Assembly (NCBI RefSeq): GCF_042432825.1
Contig: NZ_JBHLWN010000122.1
Coordinates: 1-57,438, forward strand
Direction: 5' to 3'
From: Gordoniibacillus chartarius
GTDB lineage: Bacteria > Bacillota > Bacilli > Paenibacillales > NBRC-103111
Length of the DNA stretch: 57,438 nt
The translations under genes and the position numbers were made by a program. Shown piece after piece: positions 1 to 7,219 of this stretch. The notes beneath the pieces were generated by a model that ran no database searches, was not told the DNA's origin, and saw only the letters and a program-made list of their open reading frames with translations. The stretch's first letter is position 1. Every line of letters begins with the position of its first letter.

Positions 1-104
1 TCTACTAGGCCCTGGATTCTGCCACCTAATTTTCAAAAACGGAATTATGCAAAATGCTCATATATATACAGCTTATTTATTCCTTCTCATGTCTGATTTT
101 CAGT

Positions 105-159
105 TTGCGAAAATGTGTTCGTTCGTGGTATGCTTATGTCAAAAACGTTCCCCTGGGAA
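105..159 (+). promoter_or_regulatory. Promoter and candidate operator of the methyltransferase gene
   Basis: A possible -35 (TTGCGA, 105-110) and -10 (TATGCT, 129-134) are separated by 18 bp. Just downstream an inverted repeat TTCCC-CT-GGGAA (148-159) lies between the expected transcription start and the ribosome-binding site (GGGAGG near 171). The repeat contains a CCTGG site (152-156), which is the EcoRII/Dcm target. Because the downstream protein has an N-terminal HTH, as autoregulating methyltransferases do, this repeat is a plausible self-binding operator. The boxes are weak matches and the role is inferred. Confidence 0.4.
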
Positions 160-187
160 TATTTTTGACAGGGAGGCTTACTTTATT

Positions 188-1483
188 ATGAAGACTTGCA
201 AAAACACCGATTTCGGTTACATAAGAGAATTGGCAGGGTTATCAATCAAGGAAGTTGCACAACTCCTTGGGAAAAGTGAACGGACAATCTATCGCTGGGA
301 AAATGGAGAATCTACTCCAGACAGCAACATTCTTAAAGAATTAAAAACGATATACGAGGTTCGTTCGGGGAATATGTCCGGTGGCTCCGCAAACTTCAGA
401 TTCATTGATTTGTTTGCCGGTATCGGCGGATTAAGAAAGGCATTTGAATCTATTGGCGGAAAATGCGTCTTTACCAGCGAGTGGGATTTGGCATGCAGAA
501 AAACCTATCAGGCAAACTATACCTGCGATCATCCGGTTCATGGAGATATTCGTGAAATCGACCTTGATAACATGCCTGAATACGATGTGCTGCTTGCCGG
601 TTTCCCCTGCCAGCCTTTTTCTATCGCAGGGGTATCCAAAAAGAATTCATTAGGCAAGCCTCATGGGTTCCATTGTGATACTCAGGGGACTCTATTCTTT
701 GATGTTGCACATATGCTGGAGCGTCACCGGCCTAAAGCATTTATGCTTGAGAACGTCAAAAACTTGGTTAGCCATGATAAAGGAAAAACCTTCAAAATTA
801 TCATGAGAACACTTAAGGAAGAGCTTGGATACCACGTTGATTATCGGATAATAGATGCCAGATTTTTTGTACCGCAACATCGGGAGCGGATTTTTATTGT
901 CGGGTTCCGGGAAGACGTTGGCTTTTCGTTTGACGATCTGAAACTGCCAGATACAAGCCCTAAACTTGGAACAATACTGCACCCTGAAGACGGTACCGAA
1001 CAGCCGGAACCCCCCTATACGGAAGGTATAACAGCGACTGTTGCAGATAAATACACTCTGAGTGACAGGCTTTGGCAATACCTTCAAAACTATGCTGAAA
1101 AGCACCGGGCCAAAGGGAACGGATTTGGATATGGATTATTCGGGCCTGAAGATGTTGCCAGAACTTTATCCGCTCGTTACTATAAGGACGGCTCTGAAAT
1201 CCTGATCAGACAGGAAGGGAAAAACCCGCGGAGATTGACCCCGCGTGAATGTGCACGTCTAATGGGTTTCGACAAGCCGGGTCAAAGTAAATTTGTTATT
1301 CCTGTTTCGGATACACAGGCATACAAACAGTTTGGGAATTCCGTTGCAGTCCCAGTGGTTGAAGCAGTAGCCAGACACATGCTCCCTTATCTTCACGCTA
1401 CACTCGGAACGGGGGTTCCTGTTGGAATTACAAGAAAGCCGGAGCAACTCACATTGTTCGAAAAGGAAGCAGCATATGTCTGA
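188..1483 (+). CDS. HTH-fused DNA (cytosine-5) methyltransferase, M.EcoRII-like
   Basis: This C5-cytosine DNA methyltransferase (431 aa) probably modifies the inner C of CCWGG, protecting DNA from the nuclease encoded at 1960. An XRE-type helix-turn-helix (about residues 9-45) precedes the catalytic domain, an arrangement known from M.EcoRII and M.SsoII, where the N-terminal part represses its own gene. Visible motifs are motif I DLFAGIGG (near 70), motif IV with PCQ nucleophile C141, motif VI ENV at 188-190, motif VIII QHRERIFIVG and motif X QFGNSVAVPV, with the target-recognition region before motif IX. The ATG at 188 is chosen over the upstream open frame because GGGAGG lies 10 bp before it and the HTH begins shortly after. 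It overlaps vsr by 8 bp. Specificity is inferred from the partner genes. Confidence 0.92.
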   Translation: MKTCKNTDFGYIRELAGLSIKEVAQLLGKSERTIYRWENGESTPDSNILKELKTIYEVRSGNMSGGSANFRFIDLFAGIGGLRKAFESIGGKCVFTSEWDLACRKTYQANYTCDHPVHGDIREIDLDNMPEYDVLLAGFPCQPFSIAGVSKKNSLGKPHGFHCDTQGTLFFDVAHMLERHRPKAFMLENVKNLVSHDKGKTFKIIMRTLKEELGYHVDYRIIDARFFVPQHRERIFIVGFREDVGFSFDDLKLPDTSPKLGTILHPEDGTEQPEPPYTEGITATVADKYTLSDRLWQYLQNYAEKHRAKGNGFGYGLFGPEDVARTLSARYYKDGSEILIRQEGKNPRRLTPRECARLMGFDKPGQSKFVIPVSDTQAYKQFGNSVAVPVVEAVARHMLPYLHATLGTGVPVGITRKPEQLTLFEKEAAYV

Positions 1484-1931
1484 TATTGTTTCACCAGAAG
1501 TTCGTAGCCGGATGATGGCGGGAATTAAAGGGAAAGATACGAGACCTGAAATGATATTGCGTCAAGGGTTACATAAGCTTGGCTTTCGTTATCGCCTTCA
1601 TGACCGACGATTACCGGGGACGCCTGACATGGTGTTCCCCCGATATCGGGCGGTCATTTTTGCTCACGGATGCTTTTGGCATGGTCATGAATGTTATTTG
1701 TTCAAGTGGCCCTCTACTCGTGAAGAGTTCTGGCATGAGAAGATAAGTCGAAACAAGGAAGTTGATGCAACCAACATATCCCGACTTCAACAGTTGGGTT
1801 GGAGAATCGGAATCGTATGGGAATGTTCTTTGAAAGGAAAATACAGAATCAATAGAGAAGAAGTAATAGAACTTTGTGCCCAATGGCTTACGTCAGACAT
1901 TCAGTCAATCGAAATCGGCGGGCAATGCTGA
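1476..1931 (+). CDS. vsr: Very short patch repair endonuclease Vsr
   Basis: Vsr nicks 5' of the T in T:G mismatches that arise when 5-methylcytosine in CCWGG deaminates, so it limits the mutagenic cost of the methyltransferase. The 151-aa product matches the E. coli enzyme residue for residue at its key positions: catalytic D51 in GTPDMVF, H64, the zinc ligands C66, H71, C73 and C117, and the aromatic FW pair that wedges the mismatch. The ATG at 1476 lies inside the end of the methyltransferase gene with AAAGGAAG upstream, which implies translational coupling. Its presence supports a CCWGG-type specificity for the whole cassette. Confidence 0.95.
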   Translation: MSDIVSPEVRSRMMAGIKGKDTRPEMILRQGLHKLGFRYRLHDRRLPGTPDMVFPRYRAVIFAHGCFWHGHECYLFKWPSTREEFWHEKISRNKEVDATNISRLQQLGWRIGIVWECSLKGKYRINREEVIELCAQWLTSDIQSIEIGGQC

Positions 1932-1959
1932 CAAAACACGAATGTGAGGATGTTATCTC

Positions 1960-3174
1960 ATGCAGAGAGGATTTCTTTCGCAGTATTTTGAAGGGGTCGC
2001 AATCAAGCGGCTCAGTGCGGTCGAGGTCAATACATCTGTGTCTAACCAACATGAGTTTAACGGAAGCAGACCTCTGCGTAACTTGTTTGGTGATGAGCGT
2101 AGAACTCACAATGCCCGTTTTCTCTGGTTAGCTGGTGAAAATGAGGGCATTTCTTCGGACGGCAGGATTACTTGGTATGATGCCAGAGAAAATCATCCAA
2201 CACGTTCCGAATATCGATTGTATTTTAACAGTAACGATGTAATGGATGCGGCCAAGGAAAACGATCTGTTGATTGTTGCAAAAAGGCCTGACGAGGAAAT
2301 CTACATGATTGTGGTTCCGGCTGACAGTACACTTGAAAACCAGTTACTCTGGCTATTCGGTATCGAACAAATCGGATTCAATTTCAACTTTCAGGCAATC
2401 GAAGATGGACATAACCCTGAAGTTGATTATGCTGTTCGGTACATTCTGGAAGAGCTCGGTATTGAGATCGAAGAACCCGATACTGATTTTCTGGATACTG
2501 TACTCGAACCTTATATTATTACTGGGCGGTTCCCAACTACGTCCGAATTCTCTACACTTGCTCGACGGACGTTAAGAGATGTTTCACCTATTGAGGAACC
2601 GGATTCGACACTGTTGAAATGGATGGAGCATGAAGAAAAACTTTTCAAACGTTTGGAGCGTCATATTATTTCCAAGAAACTGGAACATGGTTTCCGCGAT
2701 GACGAATCAATAGACGTGGAAGGATTCCTTCAGTTTTCTTTGAGTGTCCACAACCGGAGAAAATCACGGGTAGGCTATGCCTTGGAAAACCATATCGAAG
2801 AAATTTTCAAAGCCCACAGTGTTACTTATTCACGTACTGCGATAACCGAAAACAGATCGAAACCGGATTTTCTGTTTCCCGGGATCGATTTTTATCACGA
2901 TCCTGCCTTCCCGCCTTCACGTTTGACAATGCTCGGTGTCAAATCAACGTGCAAGGACAGGTGGAGACAGGTGCTGGCCGAGGCGAATCGCATTCAGACA
3001 AAGCATCTCTTTACCCTTGAACCCGGCATCAGTGAGAATCAGACCGATGAAATGCAGGCAAATAATCTTCAATTGGTATTGCCGCAACGGTTACATGAGA
3101 CTTACAAACCCAGTCAGAGAGGTTGGTTAATGAACATGCAGTCATTTATCCAACTGGTAAAGGATCGCCAATAA
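1960..3174 (+). CDS. Type IIE restriction endonuclease, R.EcoRII-like
   Basis: The product is 404 aa, the same length as R.EcoRII, which cuts before CCWGG and needs a second site as allosteric effector. The N-terminal half (about 1-180) corresponds to the B3-like effector DNA-binding domain and the C-terminal half to the restriction-endonuclease fold. Visible active-site elements are KPDFLFPG with D303, LGVKSTCKDRWRQ with K328, and E341, spaced as in the PD-(D/E)XK active site of EcoRII. GAGGA lies 10 bp before the ATG. It follows vsr by 28 bp, so methyltransferase, Vsr and nuclease form one operon. All catalytic residues are present and nothing suggests inactivation. Confidence 0.93.
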   Translation: MQRGFLSQYFEGVAIKRLSAVEVNTSVSNQHEFNGSRPLRNLFGDERRTHNARFLWLAGENEGISSDGRITWYDARENHPTRSEYRLYFNSNDVMDAAKENDLLIVAKRPDEEIYMIVVPADSTLENQLLWLFGIEQIGFNFNFQAIEDGHNPEVDYAVRYILEELGIEIEEPDTDFLDTVLEPYIITGRFPTTSEFSTLARRTLRDVSPIEEPDSTLLKWMEHEEKLFKRLERHIISKKLEHGFRDDESIDVEGFLQFSLSVHNRRKSRVGYALENHIEEIFKAHSVTYSRTAITENRSKPDFLFPGIDFYHDPAFPPSRLTMLGVKSTCKDRWRQVLAEANRIQTKHLFTLEPGISENQTDEMQANNLQLVLPQRLHETYKPSQRGWLMNMQSFIQLVKDRQ

Positions 3175-3187
3175 GAATTTTTATGGA

Positions 3188-3217
3188 AAGGCATGCTAAT
3201 GGCATGCCTTGAATTTT
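3188..3217 (+). terminator. Terminator of the restriction-modification operon
   Basis: AAGGCATGC (3188-3196) pairs with GCATGCCTT (3202-3210) over a 5-nt loop just after the nuclease stop codon. The following tract GAATTTT is only moderately T-rich, so efficiency is uncertain. Confidence 0.6.
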
Positions 3218-3407
3218 ATGAATTACTGATCAGATAAGACAGTATAGTTAAGGGAACGACTACAAAAAATGTTCTTTGTGAAGGAAATGAAAAGTTAGTG
3301 TCGAAAATAAAAGGGTTGCCGTAGTCGATTCTGGTTTGAAGCCATTGAATATAAGAGTTTTGTTATCCCCATAATGTAAGCAGGTCGGATTAAAAGGGGT
3401 GTGAGGA

Positions 3408-4385
3408 ATGGCACGTGCCGATTTGCTTTTAAAATTAGTGGTAGCAGGAAAGAGTGGAGACTCCAAGTTATTCCAGCAAACCGTGGAAGCACTGATTGCT
3501 GAAGAAAGAAGTAAACAGCATCATGTATTGGCTGATCGTTTAGCTGAAAGTCTGCGATCGGCGACTCCACCCAAACAATCTCCTTCATTTATTAATGATA
3601 GTATAAGGAATTTTGTTCATGAGATTATTCCAAACAGACATCTCGATGATCTTATAATATCGGACGCTGTACTTGAAGCTTGTAGGGAATTGATTGAAGA
3701 ACAGCATCGAAGCGAGCTGTTACGTTCATATAATCTGGAGCCACGTAACCGTGTTTTATTGACAGGGCCTCCGGGGAACGGGAAAACGTCCCTTGCTGAA
3801 GCAATAGCAACATCTTTGATGGTTCCAATGTATACAATAAGATACGAGGGTATAATAGGTAGTTACTTGGGTGAGACGGCCTCAAGACTAAATAAAATGT
3901 TTGAATACATTCGTTCAAGGAAGTGCGTATTATTTTTTGATGAATTCGATGCAATCGGGAAAGAAAGAGGAGACGAACACGAGACAGGCGAAATAAAACG
4001 AGTAGTCAGTTCATTGCTTTTACAATTCGACGAGCTTCCAAGTCATGTGGTTGTAATAGTAGCAACAAACCATCCTGAATTACTCGACAGAGCGGTATGG
4101 CGGCGGTTTCAACTGAGATTATTGTTGTCAAAGCCAGAGCGTCAGCAAATCGAGGAATGGTTTAAGAGATTTCAAAAAAGATTTGAACAACCTCTTGGTC
4201 ACTCACTTAAAACATTAAGCGAGAGATTAACAGGTCTCAGTTTTGCTGAAGTTGAGGAATTTGGTCTGGATATTCAAAGACGTTATATATTGTCGATGCC
4301 TGCTTCTGATCTAAAATCTATCATCCGAGATCGACTGAAACAATGGGAAGCAAAATATAAGCTGAAGTCAGAAGAGTCGGAGTGA
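3408..4385 (+). CDS. AAA ATPase paired with a subtilase
   Basis: A 325-aa single-domain AAA ATPase. A helical N-terminal region (about 1-85) is followed by the P-loop GPPGNGKTS with K126, Walker B FFDEFDAIG with D178/E179, a sensor-1 asparagine in VATNHPELLD near 221, and arginines in RAVWRRFQ that could act as finger residues. The class (FtsH/katanin-like) acts as a hexameric remodelling motor. The gene lies 7 bp before a subtilisin-like protease gene, so the two are probably one unit in which the ATPase unfolds, delivers or gates a substrate for the protease. Such ATPase-subtilase pairs occur near restriction systems, but I know of no established activity, so a defence role is inferred from position. 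GTGAGGA lies just before the start. Confidence 0.85.
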   Translation: MARADLLLKLVVAGKSGDSKLFQQTVEALIAEERSKQHHVLADRLAESLRSATPPKQSPSFINDSIRNFVHEIIPNRHLDDLIISDAVLEACRELIEEQHRSELLRSYNLEPRNRVLLTGPPGNGKTSLAEAIATSLMVPMYTIRYEGIIGSYLGETASRLNKMFEYIRSRKCVLFFDEFDAIGKERGDEHETGEIKRVVSSLLLQFDELPSHVVVIVATNHPELLDRAVWRRFQLRLLLSKPERQQIEEWFKRFQKRFEQPLGHSLKTLSERLTGLSFAEVEEFGLDIQRRYILSMPASDLKSIIRDRLKQWEAKYKLKSEESE

Positions 4386-4392
4386 TAACTGC

Positions 4393-6972
4393 ATGGTTGA
4401 AAGACCCTTGTTAATTTTCCCCCGTGCAAGCAATGCGGAGAGGGAGAAGAGAAACAACAAATTTAAGCCCGCTAAAGCGAATGTTCCTTCAATAGAGAGA
4501 CAGACAGAACGATTGGAACCCAAGTTTCTCAGGATTGAGCAGGCATTTGAAAAGCAAAGGGCTACTATTCAAAAAAGTATAACAGGAGCTTTGCCTGAGC
4601 AAGCCTTGGTCTTGGAAACAGTAAATACCATAGATGATTTTATCAAGGCTGTTCAAAAAATCGATGGACTTGAGTGGTTGACCGAATGGGAAACAGATAT
4701 TGCACCGGATGAAGACTTCTTTTTTCAAGACGAGAAAGGCATTCTGTCTGATAAGGTAATTGGTGGACGCCTTTTTTTGGTTATGTCAGATCAGCAAGCC
4801 ATGAAAGAATTGCGATCATTATGGAAAATGTATCAAAATCAGGAGACCTTCCCCCGGGGCAAAACCAAATGGAGAGATTTATTCAAACAATTAAAAGAAA
4901 TTCGTCCTTGGAGTATAAGTGATCGATTCCGGGATACAGGCTTCTTGGAAGATTGGGAGGAACGAGTTGCCGCTGCTCAGGAAACTATCAGATTTGAGAT
5001 TGAACTTTGGTATAGAACTAATGATGAGAAGCGACGCGAGGCGTCCCAAAGCATACGAGCTCTGATTAAACAAGCAGAAGGTAAAGTAATAACTGAATCT
5101 GTGATTCCTGATATTTCTTATCATGCGATACTCGCTGAAACCCCAATTACGTTATTTAATGATCTAAGTGATAATACAGAAGTTCAATTTATCCGCTCTG
5201 ATTACGTTATGTTTTTCCGCCCAGTTGGACAGGCCATGATGGTTATTCCAGAAGCAGAAATATCAGATGGCACGTTTGAAGATAAATCTAGTCCGATATA
5301 CGATAAGCCGGTTATTGCTTTATTTGATGGCCTGCCACTGGAAAACCACGAATTGTTGCGGGGCAGGTTGATTGTAGATGACCCTGACAATATTGCAGAC
5401 CGATATCGTGCTCATGAACGTGTTCATGGTACTGCTATGGCTTCATTGATAATTCATGGCGAGTTAGACAGGCAGGATGATCCGATTTCACGCCCACTTT
5501 ACGTTCGACCAATCATGGCACCAGATAACAGAGACTGGAGCGACACAAGAGTTGAATGTATTCCAATAAATGAGTTGCCTGTTGATTTGATCCATAGAGC
5601 GGTCAGAAGGTTGTTTGAAAGTATTGATGGACAAGCTCCGGTCGCTCCAACAGTAAAAGTCATTAATTTTTCCATTGGAGATGGAGCCAGACCATTCGAT
5701 TACACAGTGAGCCCATGGGCAAAATTATTAGACTGGTTGTCGTACAAATACAAAGTTCTGTTTATTGTTAGTGCTGGTAACTTCACTGACGGCATAGATA
5801 TTGATGTGCCGAAAGAGCAAATAGCAACATTGACACCAGAAGAGTTGTCGGAAAGAGTAGTGAAGTCTGTTTATAATAATGCTCACGAAAGAAGAATCCT
5901 TACTCCATCTGAAGCGATCAACTGTATTACGGTCGGTGCATTGCATGATGACTCATCTTCAATAACTTATATGGGGCCCAGAAAAGATCTTCTAACTATC
6001 CGACCTATTTTGAGTCCTGCCAGCAGAGTTGGATTGGGTTATCGACGATCAATCAAGCCTGATATTGTCATGGATGGGGGGAGACAACTTTATTCCGATG
6101 ACTTCAGGGGAATAAACCATTTTGTGGTTAATGCCTCTACCCTTGCTCCGGGCCATAAAGTTGCTCACCCCGGTAAACAAGGTGAATTATCTTCAACCAT
6201 TTATATGCGAGGAACAAGCAATGCAACTGCACTGGCAACCCGGACTTCATCACAGATTTATGATATGATTGATTACCTGAAGCAATCCCAAACTGGTGGG
6301 GAAACTATCTCTGATGATTTGATTGCTGTATTGATAAAATCATTGCTGGTACACGGAGCCAGTTGGGGTGATATGTATCAAACATTTGAAAGAATGCTTG
6401 GACCTGAAAGCAGTCGCATCAAGGATAGAGTAATTCCAAGACTTATAGGATATGGATCAGTCGATCCAACAAGAGTATTGGAGTGCAACGCTCAGAGGGT
6501 CACTTTGTTTGGAAGCAATTATTTAAAAATGGACGAAGCACACATCTATACTGTGCCATTGCCACCTTCATTAAGTAGTAAAAAAATATGGAGGAGATTG
6601 ACCATAACCTTGGGATGGTTTTCACCTATAAACGCAAATGCTCAAAAATATAGACAAGCTCACCTTTGGTTTGACCCGCCGAGAACAGAGTTGAATGTTG
6701 ATCGATTTGAAGCTGATGCAACTTCAGTTAAGCGGGGCACCATCCAACATGAAATTCTGGTCGGAGATCAAGCTACGCCATTCATTGACGGCGATGTGTT
6801 GGAGATTAAAGTAAATTGCCGGCAAGATGCGGGTGGGCTGAATTCGGAAGTCCCCTATGGCTTGGTTGTTTCGTTGGAAGTAGCTGAAGGGGTCGATGTT
6901 CAGGTTTACGATGAGGTACGAAGCAGAATCCGTCCAGCAGTACAAATTCAATCAAATCCAGATTCACGGTAA
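4393..6972 (+). CDS. Subtilisin-like (S8) serine protease of the AAA-subtilase pair
   Basis: An 859-aa intracellular S8-family protease with no signal peptide. The triad is D312 (ALFDGLP), H345 (VHGTAMASLI) and S609 (GTSNATALATR), with oxyanion asparagine N463 in SAGNFTDG. About 290 residues precede the catalytic domain and about 220 follow the serine, ending in a beta-rich segment. The family is normally secreted and self-activating. Here the lack of a secretion signal and the long N-terminal extension suggest activation by the ATPase encoded 7 bp upstream. The most economical model is a two-gene module that releases proteolysis on a trigger, possibly phage infection. That model is inference. 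Confidence 0.85.
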   Translation: MVERPLLIFPRASNAEREKRNNKFKPAKANVPSIERQTERLEPKFLRIEQAFEKQRATIQKSITGALPEQALVLETVNTIDDFIKAVQKIDGLEWLTEWETDIAPDEDFFFQDEKGILSDKVIGGRLFLVMSDQQAMKELRSLWKMYQNQETFPRGKTKWRDLFKQLKEIRPWSISDRFRDTGFLEDWEERVAAAQETIRFEIELWYRTNDEKRREASQSIRALIKQAEGKVITESVIPDISYHAILAETPITLFNDLSDNTEVQFIRSDYVMFFRPVGQAMMVIPEAEISDGTFEDKSSPIYDKPVIALFDGLPLENHELLRGRLIVDDPDNIADRYRAHERVHGTAMASLIIHGELDRQDDPISRPLYVRPIMAPDNRDWSDTRVECIPINELPVDLIHRAVRRLFESIDGQAPVAPTVKVINFSIGDGARPFDYTVSPWAKLLDWLSYKYKVLFIVSAGNFTDGIDIDVPKEQIATLTPEELSERVVKSVYNNAHERRILTPSEAINCITVGALHDDSSSITYMGPRKDLLTIRPILSPASRVGLGYRRSIKPDIVMDGGRQLYSDDFRGINHFVVNASTLAPGHKVAHPGKQGELSSTIYMRGTSNATALATRTSSQIYDMIDYLKQSQTGGETISDDLIAVLIKSLLVHGASWGDMYQTFERMLGPESSRIKDRVIPRLIGYGSVDPTRVLECNAQRVTLFGSNYLKMDEAHIYTVPLPPSLSSKKIWRRLTITLGWFSPINANAQKYRQAHLWFDPPRTELNVDRFEADATSVKRGTIQHEILVGDQATPFIDGDVLEIKVNCRQDAGGLNSEVPYGLVVSLEVAEGVDVQVYDEVRSRIRPAVQIQSNPDSR

Positions 6973-6999
6973 AGAGAGGGAGAACGATCCCTCTCTTTT
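6971..6999 (+). terminator. Rho-independent terminator after the subtilase gene
   Basis: AAAGAGAGGG (6971-6980) pairs with CCCTCTCTTT (6989-6998), followed by further T residues. The stem begins within the stop codon, so the ATPase-protease transcript ends here and the next gene is a separate unit. Confidence 0.85.
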
Positions 7000-7041
7000 C
7001 ATTCAGATGCATTTCCACTGAGTCAGTTTACCCTATCAATA

Positions 7042-7070
7042 GATACGGTGAACCGTACCATAAATAATGG
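7042..7070 (+). repeat. Dispersed cruciform repeat, copy A (partial)
   Basis: This copy holds the core ATACGGTGAACCGTACCAT, with an inner TACGGT/ACCGTA hairpin, and then TAAATAATGG. It matches the copies near 9155 and 11272 in the same orientation but lacks the outer GCCGTTA arm. It lies in the gap between the subtilase and DUF262 genes. Confidence 0.6.
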
Positions 7071-7219
7071 ATAATTTGGGGTAACTTTATGCATGTATCT
7101 TTTTTCAGTAGTTCCAAGATAAAAAAGGGTATTCGAAAATTATCGCTAATTATTATTGTAGTTAGTCTACCCCGATTACAACACAAACAAAGTGTTGATT
7201 ACTATTTTGGAGGTTACGA

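Noticed and set aside
47..187. A longer methyltransferase starting at 47
   Set aside because: The 47 extra residues are hydrophobic and unlike the family, and the strong ribosome-binding site lies at 171 before the ATG at 188.
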